Numbered from the stretch's first letter, positions 7,904-17,473 are shown. The stretch is DNA of 64,000 nucleotides from Paracoccus sp. MC1862 (GCF_016617715.1 NZ_CP067225.1:1-64000); one strand, 5' to 3'. Notes: generated from the letters alone by a model not told the origin. Made by a program: numbers and translations.

Positions 7904-9532
7904 TTACCCCAGCAGGCGCCGGGCGATGACCTGCGCCTGGATCTCGGCTGCGCCCTCGAAGATGTTGAGGATGCGGGCGTCGCAGAGAACCCGGCTGATC
8001 GTGTATTCCAGCGCAAAGCCGTTGCCGCCGTGGATCTGCAGCGCATTGTCGGCGGCGGCCCAGGCGACGCGGGCGCCCAGCAGCTTGGCCATCCCGGCCT
8101 CAAGGTCGCAGCGCTTGTCGTGGTCCTTCTGCCAGGCGGAATGATAGGTGAGTTGCCGCGCGATCATGATTTCCACGGCGGTCAGGGCCAGCTTGTCGGC
8201 GACACGGGGGAACTCGATCAGGGCCTTGCCGAACTGCTTGCGGTCGATGGCATATTGCATCCCAAGTTCCAGCGCCGACTGCGCCACGCCGATGGCGCGG
8301 GCCGCTGTCTGGATCCGGGCGGATTCGAAGGTCTGCATGAGCTGCTTGAAGCCCTGGCCCGGCTGGCCGCCCAGCAGGTTGTCGGCCTTGACCTTGAAGC
8401 CGTCGAAGCCGAGTTCGTATTCCTTCATTCCGCGGTAGCCCAGCACCTCGATCTCGCCGCCGGTCATGCCGGGGGTGGGGAAGGGGTTCTCGTCGGTGCC
8501 GGGGGTCTTCTCGGCCAAGAACATCGAGAGGCCGCGCCAGTCGGTGGTGTCGGGCTCGGTCCGCGCCAGCAGCGTCATCACATGGGTGCGGGCGGCATGG
8601 GTGATCCAGGTCTTGTTGCCGGTGATCTCCCAGCCGTCCCCGGTGCGGGTGGCGCGGGTGCGCAAAGACCCAAGGTCCGAGCCGGTGTTGGGCTCGGTGA
8701 AGACGGCGGTGGGCAGGATTTCCCCGCTGGCGATCTTGGGCAGCCATTGTTCCTTCTGCTCGGGCGTGCCGCCGACGAGGATCAGTTCGGCCGCAATCTC
8801 TGAACGCGTGCCCAGCGAACCCACGCCGATATAGCCGCGCGAGAGTTCTTCCGAGACGACGACCATCGAGGCTTTCGAGAGGCCGAGGCCGCCGAACTCC
8901 TCGGGGATGGTCAGGCCGAAGACGCCGAGTTCGGCCAGTTCCTCGATGATCTCCATGGGGATCAGTTCGTCGCGCAGGTGCCAGCCGTGGGCGTTGGGGA
9001 TCACCCGGTCCTCGGCATAGCGGCGGAACTGGTCGCGGATCATTTCCAGATCCTCGTCAAGGCCGGTGGCCCCGACCGTCGCGCGGCCGGCGTTGTCCCG
9101 CATCAGGGCGACCAGCCGGGCGCGGGCCTGAGGGCTGTTGCCGCCCATCGCCGCGCGGGCCGCGTCCGAGGGCTGCCATTCGACGCCGAGGTCCGAAAGC
9201 CGGGCGAACTCTGTCTGGCTCATCGGAATGCCGCCGGTGATCTGCGTCAGGTATTCGCCGAAGCCGACCTGCAGGATCAGGGCCTCGATCTCTCCGAAGC
9301 TTTCGCCCAGCCGCTCGGCCCAGGCGGAAAGCTGCCTCAGCGATTCCACATAGGTCGCGAGCCATGACAGCGCGTGCGCCGCGTGCTGTTCGGTTTCCAA
9401 GGCGGCCGCGTCGATCTTGCCGCCTCCAACGCGCGCCCGCAGCGACTCGGTCGCACGGGAAAGAAGCGCGTCCAGTTCGGGAAGGATGGCCTGCGCGTCG
9501 GCAGGGGTCAGGGCGGCGCGGGCGTCGAGCAT
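7904..9532 (-). CDS. mcd: Long acyl-CoA dehydrogenase, probable (2S)-methylsuccinyl-CoA dehydrogenase
   Basis: An FAD acyl-CoA dehydrogenase of 542 residues. The ordinary domain (about residues 155-540) has TAVFTEPNTGSDLGSL, GNKTWITHAARTHVM, YAIDRKQFGKAL and IHGGNGFALEYTISRVLCDARIL. The roughly 150-residue N-terminal helical extension (from MLDARAALTPADAQAI) is the distinctive trait of Mcd, which oxidises methylsuccinyl-CoA to mesaconyl-CoA in the ethylmalonyl-CoA pathway of acetate assimilation. AGGAA precedes the ATG. The divergent promoter region holds a long palindrome. Another ACAD subfamily with an extension is the main alternative. Confidence 0.82.
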   Translation of the reverse strand: MLDARAALTPADAQAILPELDALLSRATESLRARVGGGKIDAAALETEQHAAHALSWLATYVESLRQLSAWAERLGESFGEIEALILQVGFGEYLTQITGGIPMSQTEFARLSDLGVEWQPSDAARAAMGGNSPQARARLVALMRDNAGRATVGATGLDEDLEMIRDQFRRYAEDRVIPNAHGWHLRDELIPMEIIEELAELGVFGLTIPEEFGGLGLSKASMVVVSEELSRGYIGVGSLGTRSEIAAELILVGGTPEQKEQWLPKIASGEILPTAVFTEPNTGSDLGSLRTRATRTGDGWEITGNKTWITHAARTHVMTLLARTEPDTTDWRGLSMFLAEKTPGTDENPFPTPGMTGGEIEVLGYRGMKEYELGFDGFKVKADNLLGGQPGQGFKQLMQTFESARIQTAARAIGVAQSALELGMQYAIDRKQFGKALIEFPRVADKLALTAVEIMIARQLTYHSAWQKDHDKRCDLEAGMAKLLGARVAWAAADNALQIHGGNGFALEYTISRVLCDARILNIFEGAAEIQAQVIARRLLG

Positions 9533-9592
9533 GGGGCTGTTCCTGCAAGAATGGAGCTTGCCTTGCTGCTAACCCTTTCGCAGTTGCAGCGC

Positions 9593-9632
9593 AACTATGC
9601 TGCGCAGAAGCATGGCTTGGCGCAGCATAGTT
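9593..9632. promoter_or_regulatory. Palindromic operator candidate between mcd and the TauE-like gene
   Basis: A perfect 13-nt inverted repeat: AACTATGCTGCGC (9593-9605) and GCGCAGCATAGTT (9620-9632), separated by 14 nt. Just beside it lies TTGC-AGC-GCAA. It sits in the short divergent region of mcd and the permease, where a regulator of carbon assimilation would be expected. No T-run follows on either strand, so an operator is more likely than a terminator. Confidence 0.5.
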
Positions 9633-9721
9633 TCCCCCGTTTAACGGCCTTGACCATGGCGACGGCAGGTCCAGCCCGTGCCCCCTTGCCGCCGTCCGGC
9701 CATGCGGGCAGTTTCGCCGCC

Positions 9722-10486
9722 ATGTTCGGCCTCGATCCCCATCTCGTCCTTCTTGCGGCAACGGCCACGCTGGTGGCGGGCCTTGTCAAGGGGGCGATCG
9801 GATTCGCCATGCCGATGATCCTGATGTCGGCGCTGGGATCGTTCCTGCCTGCGCCCGTGGCGCTGGCGCTGTCGATCCTGCCGATGCTGGTGACGAACGT
9901 GCAGCAAGCGACGCGGCAGGGCATCGGCGCGGCGATGACATCCGTCCGCGCCTTCCGCTGGCATATCGGGGCGCTGGTGCTGTTCATCTTCGTCTCGGCG
10001 CCCTTCGCCCGCATCCTGCCGCAGCCCGTCATGTATCTGGCGCTGGGAGTCCCGATCCTGGGCTTCGCGCTGTGGCAGCTTTCCGGTCGCCCCATGGCGC
10101 TGCCCGTCCATCACCACCGCCGGGCCGAGATCCTCAGCGGGGTCGTCGGCGGACTTTACGGCGGAATCTCGGGCATCTGGGGGCCGCCGCTGATCGTCTA
10201 TCTGCTGTCCATCGGGGTGTCCAAGCTGGACCAGATCCGGGTGCAGGGGGTGGTCTTCCTGGTCGGCGCGGTCGCGCTGGCGCTGGCGCATCTGGGTTCG
10301 GGCGTGCTGAACGCGCAGACGCTGCCGCTGTCGGCGCTGATGGTGGTGCCGGCGGTGATCGGGATGCAGATGGGCTTCTGGCTGCAGGACCGGCTGGATC
10401 TGGCGCAGTTCCGCCGCTGGACGCTGCTGCTGCTGGCGCTGACCTCGCTGAACCTGATCCGCCGCGGCATTGAGGTGATGGGATGA
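9722..10486 (+). CDS. TauE/SafE-type membrane permease
   Basis: A polytopic inner-membrane protein of 254 residues with 7-8 hydrophobic helices. The hallmark duplicated motif is visible: [20 protein letters not shown] in the first half and [19 protein letters not shown] in the second. Family members export or import small anions (sulfite, sulfoacetate, taurine-derived); the substrate is not deducible. The start at 9722 gives the usual family length; an in-frame ATG at 9656 would add 22 non-hydrophobic residues. The stop overlaps dapE by 4 nt. Confidence 0.82.
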   Translation: MFGLDPHLVLLAATATLVAGLVKGAIGFAMPMILMSALGSFLPAPVALALSILPMLVTNVQQATRQGIGAAMTSVRAFRWHIGALVLFIFVSAPFARILPQPVMYLALGVPILGFALWQLSGRPMALPVHHHRRAEILSGVVGGLYGGISGIWGPPLIVYLLSIGVSKLDQIRVQGVVFLVGAVALALAHLGSGVLNAQTLPLSALMVVPAVIGMQMGFWLQDRLDLAQFRRWTLLLLALTSLNLIRRGIEVMG

Positions 10487-11619
10487 CCGACGCCGCCCTG
10501 CTGACCGCCCGCCTGATCCGCCGCCCCTCGGTCACGCCCGACGCGGGACCGGCGCTGGACCTGCTGCAATCGGTGCTGGAGACTGCGGGCTTCGAGTGCC
10601 ACCGGATCGACCGGAACGGCGTCCCGAACCTGTTTTCCCGCTGGGGGGCGAAGGACGCCCGCAGCTTCGGCTTCAACGGCCATGTGGACGTGGTGCCGCC
10701 GGGCGATCCGGCAAGCTGGACGCATCCGCCGTTTTCCGGCGCGCTGGTGGACGGCATGATCTGGGGCCGGGGCGCGACCGACATGAAGTCGGGGGTCGCG
10801 GCCTTTGTCGCGGCGGCGATGGATTTCGTGACCGGGACGCCCCCCGACGGCGCGGTGATCCTGACCGTCACCGGCGACGAGGAAGGTCCGTCCCGCGACG
10901 GCACCCGCGCGATCCTGGACTGGATGCGCGATGCCGGCGAGCGCATGGATGTCTGCATCGTGGGCGAGCCCTCGAATCCCGAGGCGATGGGCGAGATGAT
11001 CAAGATCGGCCGCCGCGGCAGCCTGACCGCGCATCTCACCGCTGTGGGGCGGCAGGGCCACGCGGCCTATCCGCATCGTGCGCTGAACCCGCTGCATGCG
11101 CTGGTGCGGCTGCTGGGGGAACTGACGGCGCATCCGCTGGATCGGGGGACCGCGCATTTCGACCCCTCGGGGCTGCAGGTCACAACCATCGACTGCGGCA
11201 ACCCGGCCTCGAACGTCATCCCCGAACGGGCCACTGCGACCGTCAACATCCGCTTCAACGACGCGCATTCCGGCGACAGCCTGACTGCCATGCTGCGCGA
11301 GCGCGCGGCGGTGGTCGAAACCGAAACCGGCGTTCGCATCGGCATCGAGGTCACGGTCAGCGGCGAGTCCTTCGTGACCAAGCCCGGCCCCTTCGTCGAT
11401 CTGGTGGCGGGCGTCGTCACCGAGCATACGGGGCGCGTCCCGGTGCTGTCCACCTCGGGCGGCACCTCGGACGCGCGCTTCATCAAGGACCACTGTCCCG
11501 TGGTCGAGTTCGGCCTTGTCGGCGCCTTCATGCATCAGGTGGACGAGCGCGTCCCGGTGGAGCAGGTCCACCAGCTCAAGGCCATCTACCAGTCCATCCT
11601 GCAGCGGTATTTCGAATGA
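10483..11619 (+). CDS. dapE: Succinyl-diaminopimelate desuccinylase
   Basis: Zinc M20 hydrolase that removes succinate from N-succinyl-LL-diaminopimelate, giving the precursor of lysine and cell-wall diaminopimelate. The 378 residues carry the metal ligands in order: [13 protein letters not shown] (His), [10 protein letters not shown] (Asp) and [13 protein letters not shown] (Glu pair), plus the late His in [11 protein letters not shown] and GAFMHQVDE. It starts inside the permease stop (ATGA) and its own stop overlaps the next start, giving a tight four-gene operon. Confidence 0.95.
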   Translation: MTDAALLTARLIRRPSVTPDAGPALDLLQSVLETAGFECHRIDRNGVPNLFSRWGAKDARSFGFNGHVDVVPPGDPASWTHPPFSGALVDGMIWGRGATDMKSGVAAFVAAAMDFVTGTPPDGAVILTVTGDEEGPSRDGTRAILDWMRDAGERMDVCIVGEPSNPEAMGEMIKIGRRGSLTAHLTAVGRQGHAAYPHRALNPLHALVRLLGELTAHPLDRGTAHFDPSGLQVTTIDCGNPASNVIPERATATVNIRFNDAHSGDSLTAMLRERAAVVETETGVRIGIEVTVSGESFVTKPGPFVDLVAGVVTEHTGRVPVLSTSGGTSDARFIKDHCPVVEFGLVGAFMHQVDERVPVEQVHQLKAIYQSILQRYFE

Positions 11620-12029
11620 AGATCTGTGTCACCGACGATATCCCCGCCTGCTTCGCCATCCGGCGCCGCGTCTTCATCGAGGAGCAGAACGTCCCCGAAG
11701 AGATCGAACTGGACGAACATGACGCCACTGCCGTGCATCTGCTGGCGACGCAGGACGAGCGGCCTGTGGGAACTGCCCGCCTGCTGATCGACGGCGGGAC
11801 GGCCAAGATCGGCCGGGTGGCGCTGCTGCCCGAGGCGCGTGGAACCGGCGCAGGGGCGGCGCTGATGCGCGCGGCGCTGGATGAACTCCGCGCGCGGGGC
11901 GTCAGGACGGCGAAGCTGGGGGCGCAGACCTACGCCATTGGCTTCTACGAAAAGCTGGGCTTCGCGGCTTACGGCCCCGAATACGACGACGCCGGCATCC
12001 CCCACCGGGACATGAGCCTGACGCTGTGA
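11616..12029 (+). CDS. GNAT family N-acetyltransferase
   Basis: A 137-residue single GNAT domain related to the ElaA/YjcF type: [19 protein letters not shown] at the N-terminus, the acetyl-CoA loop [12 protein letters not shown], and the C-terminal [20 protein letters not shown]. It transfers an acetyl group from acetyl-CoA to an unknown amine. The ATG overlaps the dapE stop. The gene order suggests co-transcription, not a proven role in lysine synthesis. Confidence 0.88.
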   Translation: MKICVTDDIPACFAIRRRVFIEEQNVPEEIELDEHDATAVHLLATQDERPVGTARLLIDGGTAKIGRVALLPEARGTGAGAALMRAALDELRARGVRTAKLGAQTYAIGFYEKLGFAAYGPEYDDAGIPHRDMSLTL

Positions 12030-12520
12030 TCCGCCCCGAACTGGTCGCCCGCTTCAAGCCATGGCGCGAGGTGGCAGCAGCGGTGCTGACCGGCCTTGCC
12101 GGGATCTGGATCTTTTCGCTGGGCGGGCTGCTGCTGCAGCCGCTCGGGGGCGCGATCCTGGCTTTCGCGATTCTCTGGGGTTGGGGCGCCTGGCGCCGCC
12201 GCCGCTTCGCGGTCGAGATCGCCGCGCCCGGTCTGGTCGAGATTGAGGAAGGCGCGATCCGCTACTATGGCGCAAGGGCGCTGGGCGGAGAGGTTGCGCT
12301 GCGCGATCTGAGCCAGATCCGCCTGATCCGGCTGGACGGCCACGCGCATTGGCGGCTGCGGACCCGGAACGGAGAGGCGGTGTTGATCCCCGTCGAAGCG
12401 GCAGGTGCGGCAGCACTTGCGGATGCCTTCGCCGCGCTGCCGGGGTTCGATCTCGGCGCTGCTGCGGCGGCGCTGGCGGCAAAGGATGCCTTTCGCACTG
12501 TATGGCAGCGGCCCGACTGA
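12026..12520 (+). CDS. Small two-helix membrane protein of unknown function
   Basis: Not recognised. The 164 residues start with GTG inside the previous stop. Two hydrophobic segments at about residues 15-50 (VLTGLAGIWIFSLGGLLLQP and GAILAFAILWGWGAW) are followed by RRRR, then a cytoplasmic beta-rich part resembling a PH-like membrane-associated domain. It is the last gene of the permease-dapE-GNAT operon and is followed directly by a strong terminator. Confidence 0.65.
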   Translation: MIRPELVARFKPWREVAAAVLTGLAGIWIFSLGGLLLQPLGGAILAFAILWGWGAWRRRRFAVEIAAPGLVEIEEGAIRYYGARALGGEVALRDLSQIRLIRLDGHAHWRLRTRNGEAVLIPVEAAGAAALADAFAALPGFDLGAAAAALAAKDAFRTVWQRPD

Positions 12521-12529
12521 CGCATGGAA

Positions 12530-12556
12530 AGAGGCCGGGGAACTTCCCCGGCCTCT
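12530..12556 (+). terminator. Hairpin closing the dapE operon
   Basis: Perfect inverted repeat AGAGGCCGGGGAA / TTCCCCGGCCTCT with a 1-2 nt centre, 10 bp after the last stop and 35 bp before the convergent OmpA-family gene end. It is symmetric enough to serve both directions. The T-run is short (GGTTTC). Confidence 0.7.
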
Positions 12557-12591
12557 GGTTTCAGGCTTGTGGCGAGGAGGCAACGCCCCCC

Positions 12592-14703
12592 TCAGTTCCG
12601 CGCCAGCAAGTCGGTGATCCGGCGGACGGCGGCGCGGCGGTTGGCGCGGATATCGCCTTCCTGCGGCACCTTCAGGAACTGCTCGCCATAGCCCTGCACG
12701 ACCATGTTCTCCGGCGGGACGCCAAAGAACTCGGTCAGGGCCAGCGCGACGGATTCCGCCCGGCGGTCGGACAGGGCAAGGTTCATCGCGTCGGCGCCGA
12801 CGGTGTCGGTGTGCCCTTCGATCATGTAGATCTCGGCCGGGTTGCGGCGGATGCTTTCGGCGATGACGCGCCCCAGGGTGGAAAGCGCCTGCGCCTGGTC
12901 CGGCTTGATCGCGGCCGAGCCGGTGTCGAAGGTGATCGCCTGCACCTCGACGGGCGCGACCAGCGCCCGCACTTCGGGAATGTTGCGGATCTGGCCCAAG
13001 GAAAAGGTCCGGCCCACCTGCGTTTCGCGCCGCAGCGCCTCGCGCAGCGCGTCCTCGGACAGCCGCTCGCCGGGCGCGACCGTGATCGGGCGGGCGGGCG
13101 GCGGCAGGTTGGCCACGTCCACCGGGGCCACGGCGGCGGTTTCGTCGATCAGCGCGGTGGTGGTGCCATCGGGCTGCACCAGCGTCCGGCGCAGCACGCG
13201 CAGGTCGGCATCGCGGATCGTCACGACCTGACTGCCGTCCTCTCGGGCGACGATGGTCCGGGTCGAGCCGTCGGCATATTCCTCGGTCTGCACGGTCGAG
13301 CCGGGGCGCAGCAGCAGGGCGTTGTCGTCCTTGATGATCTCCTGGCTGCCATCGGGGCGAGTCACCACCACGCGGTCGCCGGTGTTCAGTTCCACCTGCC
13401 GGTCGTTCGACAGAAGCTGGCCCACGGCAAGCCCGGCGAGCGCCGGAAGAACCGCCTGCCGCAGCACCTGTTCCAAGTTGCTGCGGTCGTCATCGTCATC
13501 CCCTTCCCGTGCAGCGGCGGCGGACCGGGTGTCCTGATCAGCCCCAGCCTCTGCCGAGGTGCCTTGCTGCGCGGCGTCCTGCTGCGCCGCGCCGCCGACA
13601 ACTGGAGCCCCGCTTGCCCGCAACTCGCCGCGCAGGTCCGTCTGGAAGTCCTCGGTCGCGCTGCGGGAGGTTTCGTCCGTCACCTCGCGCGTCTCGCTGG
13701 TCGTGACCGGTGCCGCCGATCCGGCAAGGGCCGCCGCCGCGGGGGGCGTGCCGCCAGCCGCGGCCTCACGCGAGATGTCGGTCGTGGGGGCCTCGGCCTC
13801 GGGCACCTCGCGCGCTTCGACAAGCTCACCTTCCGGGGAAGGCTCGCCCGTATTGGAATCCGCCTCGCTGTCACCCGGCGCAGCGATGGCGGTTGTCGCA
13901 TCCGCTGCGTTGTCGCCGGTTGCGGGGGCGCTGGCGTCGGATGCGGTCCCGGCTGCGTCGGCTTCGGACTCGCCTTCCTCGGCCAGCGCACGCGCAAGGT
14001 CCGCTTCGCCCGGCGTCCCGCCGTCTGTCGTGGCCTCCGCGGCTTCCGTGTCAACGGTGGCCTCTGCAGCATCATTGGCCGAGGCCTCGGGTTCATCGGT
14101 CGTCTGCGCTTCCGGCTCGGTTGTCGTTTCCACTGCGACCGGCGCAGGCGCCTCGGGGACGGGTTCCGGTGCCGCTTCGGCCTGAGGCTCTGCCGCGGGT
14201 TCGGCTTGCGGTGCGGCTGGTTCAGCCTCGGGCTCGGCCGAGGCTGCGTCGGGTTGGGCGTCAGCGGCAGGTTCCGGCGCAGGTTCGGTCTCCGGCTCGG
14301 CGGCCTCGACCGGCTCTGGCCGGGCCTCCGGTTCCGGCTGGGCTTCCGGCACAACGGCCTGGGGTGCCGTCATCGCATCGGCTGCCTCCTCGGTTGCGGG
14401 CTCAGCCGCGGCTTCGGCCTCTGCCGCAGTCTCCTCGGCCTCCCCGGCAGGCGCTTCCGCAGAGGCTGCCTCGGCTTCCGGCTGGGCGGTTTCCTCTGCC
14501 GCTTCAACGGCCTCCCCGGATACGTCCGCGCCCTCCACGGCCTCTGGCGGCACCTCCGGCGGGTTCCCGGTTTCGACTTGCGCCATGACCAGCGAAGCCG
14601 GCTTCTCCTCGATCAGCGCCGTCTGCGCGACGGTGAAATGGGGCAGGGCGACGCTCAGCCCCAGCGCCAGTGCGGTCGTGTTGCGGAGGGTTCTACGCGG
14701 CAT
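12592..14703 (-). CDS. OmpA-family outer membrane/peptidoglycan protein with a giant acidic linker
   Basis: A 703-residue protein. A signal peptide (LALGLSVALPHFTVA) is followed by about 350 residues made almost only of Ala, Glu, Pro, Thr, Asp and Gly (AEAAAEPATEEAADA style). A DDDDD stretch and a hydrophobic QAVLPALAGLAVGQLLS segment come next, then a beta-rich module (TVQTEEYADGSTRTIVAR) and a C-terminal OmpA domain with TFDTGSAAIKPDQ and YMIEGHTDTVGADAMNLALS, ending RRAAVRRITDLLARN. The OmpA domain would hold peptidoglycan; the linker could span the periplasm. GAAGGACC precedes the ATG; the frame extends further upstream without homology. Confidence 0.85.
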   Translation of the reverse strand: MPRRTLRNTTALALGLSVALPHFTVAQTALIEEKPASLVMAQVETGNPPEVPPEAVEGADVSGEAVEAAEETAQPEAEAASAEAPAGEAEETAAEAEAAAEPATEEAADAMTAPQAVVPEAQPEPEARPEPVEAAEPETEPAPEPAADAQPDAASAEPEAEPAAPQAEPAAEPQAEAAPEPVPEAPAPVAVETTTEPEAQTTDEPEASANDAAEATVDTEAAEATTDGGTPGEADLARALAEEGESEADAAGTASDASAPATGDNAADATTAIAAPGDSEADSNTGEPSPEGELVEAREVPEAEAPTTDISREAAAGGTPPAAAALAGSAAPVTTSETREVTDETSRSATEDFQTDLRGELRASGAPVVGGAAQQDAAQQGTSAEAGADQDTRSAAAAREGDDDDDRSNLEQVLRQAVLPALAGLAVGQLLSNDRQVELNTGDRVVVTRPDGSQEIIKDDNALLLRPGSTVQTEEYADGSTRTIVAREDGSQVVTIRDADLRVLRRTLVQPDGTTTALIDETAAVAPVDVANLPPPARPITVAPGERLSEDALREALRRETQVGRTFSLGQIRNIPEVRALVAPVEVQAITFDTGSAAIKPDQAQALSTLGRVIAESIRRNPAEIYMIEGHTDTVGADAMNLALSDRRAESVALALTEFFGVPPENMVVQGYGEQFLKVPQEGDIRANRRAAVRRITDLLARN

Positions 14704-14967
14704 GTCAGGTCCTTCATCGGGCGCGGCATCGCCGCGCAATGCTGCCCGCCTTGCGCGGGTCGTCCTGCAGTGAACCGCAAAACCCGGGTTGCGTTCCCCC
14801 CACGTCTGCGTGACACCGGCCAAAGGGACGTGAATGCCGCGTGAACGGCGGCAAGGCGGCATCAAGCCGCATGCGGCCCGATTCACACGGCTTTCCTCTT
14901 GAAAACAGCGGGACTTGACGGCATATCGCCGGGGTCCGCTTTGCGCGGTCTTCCTACAGGAGAGAAC

Positions 14968-15186
14968 ATGGCCAAGGAAGAGATGCTCGAATTCCCCGGC
15001 GTCGTGAAGGAACTCCTGCCCAATGCGACGTTCAAGGTCGAGCTCGAAAACGGCCATGAGATCATCGCGCATATGGCAGGCAAGATGCGGAAGAACCGCA
15101 TCCGGGTTCTGGCCGGCGACAAGGTGCAGGTGGAAATGAACACCTATGACCTGACCAAGGGGCGGATCAATTACCGCTTCAAGTAA
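14968..15186 (+). CDS. infA: Translation initiation factor IF-1
   Basis: A 72-residue OB-fold protein that binds the 30S A site. Conserved throughout: [20 protein letters not shown], then [20 protein letters not shown] and [12 protein letters not shown] at the end. AGGAGAG lies 4-10 nt upstream. A possible -35/-10 pair, TTGAAA at about 14898 and CATATC 17 bp further, lies in the otherwise empty 264-bp divergent region shared with the OmpA-family gene. It leads the infA-maf-RNase G-like-yacG-tRNA-Phe block. Confidence 0.97.
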   Translation: MAKEEMLEFPGVVKELLPNATFKVELENGHEIIAHMAGKMRKNRIRVLAGDKVQVEMNTYDLTKGRINYRFK

Positions 15187-15784
15187 GGCCGTTCCGCGAT
15201 TCGTTCTGGCCTCGGCCAGCCCGCGCCGGCTGGAACTGCTGGCGCAGATCGGCATCGCGCCCGATGCCATCATCCCCGCCGACATCGACGAGACGCCCCG
15301 GAAGGACGAGACGCCGCGCGCCTATGTGGCCCGCATGGCCGCCGAGAAGGCCGCCGCCGTTTCGGCGGTCGAGGATGGCGTGGTGCTGGCCGCCGACACC
15401 ACCGTGGTCGCCGGCCGCCGCATCCTCGGCAAGCCCGCCGACGAGGACGAGGCCACGGCCTTCCTGCGGCTGCTGTCCGGCCGCCGCCACCGGGTGCTGA
15501 CCGCCGTCACCGTAGAGGCCGGGGGCCGCGCCCGGCACCGGCTGGTGGAAGCCACCCTGCGGATGCGCCAGCTTTCCGCCGCCGAGATCGCGGATTACGT
15601 CGCCGGCGGCGACTGGCGCGGCAAGGCCGGGGGCTACGGCATCCAGGGGCCTGCCGGCGCCTTCGTGCCGTGGATGCAGGGCTCGTTCACTGCTGTCGTC
15701 GGCCTGCCGCTGTCGGAAACCGCCATGCTGCTTGCGGCCTGCGGGATCGTTCCGGGCCACGCCCCCGATGGAGTTGCCAGATGA
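15170..15784 (+). CDS. maf: Maf-family nucleotide pyrophosphatase, probable ATT start
   Basis: Maf proteins hydrolyse non-canonical or modified nucleoside triphosphates (m7GTP, dTTP/UTP type). The essential N-terminal loop [14 protein letters not shown] is present but lies upstream of the first ATG or GTG (15326) in this frame. Going back to the preceding stop at 15152, no ATG, GTG or TTG exists. An ATT at 15170, with AAGGGG 7 nt before it and inside the last codons of infA, is the best start and gives 204 residues. Other motifs: [41 protein letters not shown]. The stop overlaps the next gene by 4 nt. Confidence 0.85.
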   Translation: MTASSKAVPRFVLASASPRRLELLAQIGIAPDAIIPADIDETPRKDETPRAYVARMAAEKAAAVSAVEDGVVLAADTTVVAGRRILGKPADEDEATAFLRLLSGRRHRVLTAVTVEAGGRARHRLVEATLRMRQLSAAEIADYVAGGDWRGKAGGYGIQGPAGAFVPWMQGSFTAVVGLPLSETAMLLAACGIVPGHAPDGVAR

Positions 15785-16842
15785 AGGGACGCCAGGTCGT
15801 TCTGGGCCAGCAATGGGGCCGCGAGGCCGCCGCCCTGATGGTCGATGGCCGGGTCGAGGATCTGCTGTTCGACCTTTCCGCCCTGACCACCCTGCCGCCG
15901 GGCGCGATCTGCCGCGCTGTGGTGGACCGGCTGGTCAAGGGGCAGGGCGGCGTCTTCGTCCGCCTGCCGGAAGGCGAGCGCGGCTTTCTGCGCGATGCGC
16001 GCGGCCTGTCCGAAGGGCAGGTGCTGATCGTGCAGGTGACGGGGGCGCCCGACGACGGCAAGGCCATCCCGGTCAGCCAGCGCGTCCTGTTCCGCGGCCA
16101 GACGGCCATCGCGACTCCGGGTGCGCCGGGCGTGAATGTCTCGCGCCGCATCCGTGACGAGGAACGACGGGCCCGGCTGGTGGCGCTTGGCTCTGCGGCG
16201 CTGGAGGGGGGAGCGGAAAGCCTGGGCCTCGTGATGCGAAGCGCTGCTGCCGGTGCCGAGGACGAGGAAATCGCCGACGAGCTGTCCCAGATTGTCACGC
16301 TGGCGACCGCGGTGATGAGCGACACCCAGGGCCGTCCCGAACTGCTGGTCGATGCCGAACTGCCCTGGCGCGCCGCCTGGATCGACTGGGCCGATCCCCC
16401 GCCCGACGATGTGGACGACAGCGACGACGCCTTTGACAGTCATGGCGTCACTGCCGCGATCGACGCCCTGCTGGACCCGGAGCTTGACCTGCCCGGCGGC
16501 GGCTTCGCGGTGATCGAGGCGACCCGGGCGCTGGTCGCCGTGGACGTGAACACCGGCCGCGACACCTCGCCGGCCGCGGCGCTCAAGGCCAATATCGCGC
16601 TGGCCCGCGACCTGCCGCGGCAGTTGCGGCTGCGGGGCCTGGGCGGGCAAGTGGTGATCGACTTCGCCCCCATGCCGAAACGCGACCGCGGCACGCTGGA
16701 ACAGGTGCTGCGCGCCGCCTTCAAGGCCGAGGGCACGGAAACCACGCTGGTCGGATGGACCGCGATGGGTCTTTACGAGTTGAACCGCAAGCGCGACCGT
16801 GTTCCCCTGGTCGCCGTCGCCCTTGCGGGAGAAGACGAATGA
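15781..16842 (+). CDS. Ribonuclease E/G family protein, short form
   Basis: A 353-residue member of the RNase E/G family of 5'-end-dependent endoribonucleases. An S1-like N-terminal part ([16 protein letters not shown]) is followed by the DNase I-like catalytic part. The two catalytic aspartates appear preserved in [12 protein letters not shown] and QVVIDFAPM. It is clearly shorter than E. coli RNase G (489 residues) and lacks the CPxCxG zinc-link and the C-terminal dimer region. Alphaproteobacteria of this order also carry a full RNase E elsewhere, so this is probably the accessory RNase G-like enzyme. It is coupled to maf and yacG by 4-nt overlaps. Confidence 0.85.
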   Translation: MKGRQVVLGQQWGREAAALMVDGRVEDLLFDLSALTTLPPGAICRAVVDRLVKGQGGVFVRLPEGERGFLRDARGLSEGQVLIVQVTGAPDDGKAIPVSQRVLFRGQTAIATPGAPGVNVSRRIRDEERRARLVALGSAALEGGAESLGLVMRSAAAGAEDEEIADELSQIVTLATAVMSDTQGRPELLVDAELPWRAAWIDWADPPPDDVDDSDDAFDSHGVTAAIDALLDPELDLPGGGFAVIEATRALVAVDVNTGRDTSPAAALKANIALARDLPRQLRLRGLGGQVVIDFAPMPKRDRGTLEQVLRAAFKAEGTETTLVGWTAMGLYELNRKRDRVPLVAVALAGEDE

Positions 16843-16997
16843 CCTGCCCCATCTGCGGCAAGCCCGCGGTGCCGGACTATCGCCCCTTCTGTTCCAAGCG
16901 CTGCGCGGATGTGGATCTCGCACGCTGGCTGCGCGGCGACTATGCCATCCCCGGCGAGCCTGCGGGCGACATCCCACGCCCGGGGAACGAGGATTGA
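16839..16997 (+). CDS. yacG: DNA gyrase inhibitor YacG
   Basis: A 52-residue zinc protein that inhibits gyrase by binding GyrB. The four zinc cysteines are in CPICGKP and [15 protein letters not shown], followed by the acidic/proline tail [14 protein letters not shown]. It starts inside the preceding stop. tRNA-Phe follows 70 bp downstream, so the tRNA could be processed from the same transcript. Confidence 0.95.
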   Translation: MTCPICGKPAVPDYRPFCSKRCADVDLARWLRGDYAIPGEPAGDIPRPGNED

Positions 16998-17067
16998 TTT
17001 TCGCTCTGGACAGCCGATCCCGGCTTGTCTAGGAACGCTGCACCCGCGGGCAGGACGCCCGGCAAGG

Positions 17068-17143
17068 GCCCGGATAGCTCAGTTGGTAGAGCAGCGGATT
17101 GAAAATCCGCGTGTCGGCGGTTCAAATCCGTCTCCGGGCACCA
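17068..17143 (+). tRNA. tRNA-Phe (anticodon GAA)
   Basis: A 76-nt cloverleaf: acceptor GCCCGGA pairs with TCCGGGC, D arm GCTCAGTTGGTAGAGC, anticodon stem CGGAT/ATCCG around TTGAAAA with anticodon GAA, T arm CGGCGGTTCAAATCCGTC, and an encoded ACCA end. The sequence downstream drops in GC and becomes gene-poor, so the 3' end could have served as an integration site, but no second copy of the tRNA end was seen. Confidence 0.97.
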
Positions 17144-17305
17144 TTTCATCTTTAAAATCTACTGGTTTGGCCAAGCGGCTACTTTCGCGTGTCTTGCGTA
17201 TTCACGTGACATGCACACAGGCGGCACGGAAATATTGTGGGCTCTTGTCCGCTTGGACAGGTTCAGGGTTCGCCCCTGTCGGCCTATCCAGAGCAGGCTA
17301 TCCAG

Positions 17306-17473
17306 ATGCCGGTTTCCATGTCTCGATTACTGATTCTCTGCGCGGCGCTGGACGCTGCTATGGCCTTCACTGCTTCGGCCGCGACGGCCCACGGTGGCGG
17401 GTGCCAAAAGTCGTCCCCGCCGGGCCAGTGCTGCCATATGGACAAGAAGGCGGGCGAGGTTCACTGCCACTGA
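17306..17473 (+). CDS. Small secreted YHYH-like protein
   Basis: A 55-residue (or 51 from the second ATG at 17318) protein. It has a signal peptide (MSRLLILCAALDAAMAF, cleavage near SAATA-HG) and a short mature domain HGGGCQKSSPPGQCCHMDKK then GEVHCH. The HGGG...CH...K-GE-HCH pattern resembles the small periplasmic YHYH-type domain, with extra cysteines. No strong ribosome site is visible. It lies in the low-GC stretch after tRNA-Phe and may be recently acquired. Confidence 0.5.
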   Translation: MPVSMSRLLILCAALDAAMAFTASAATAHGGGCQKSSPPGQCCHMDKKAGEVHCH

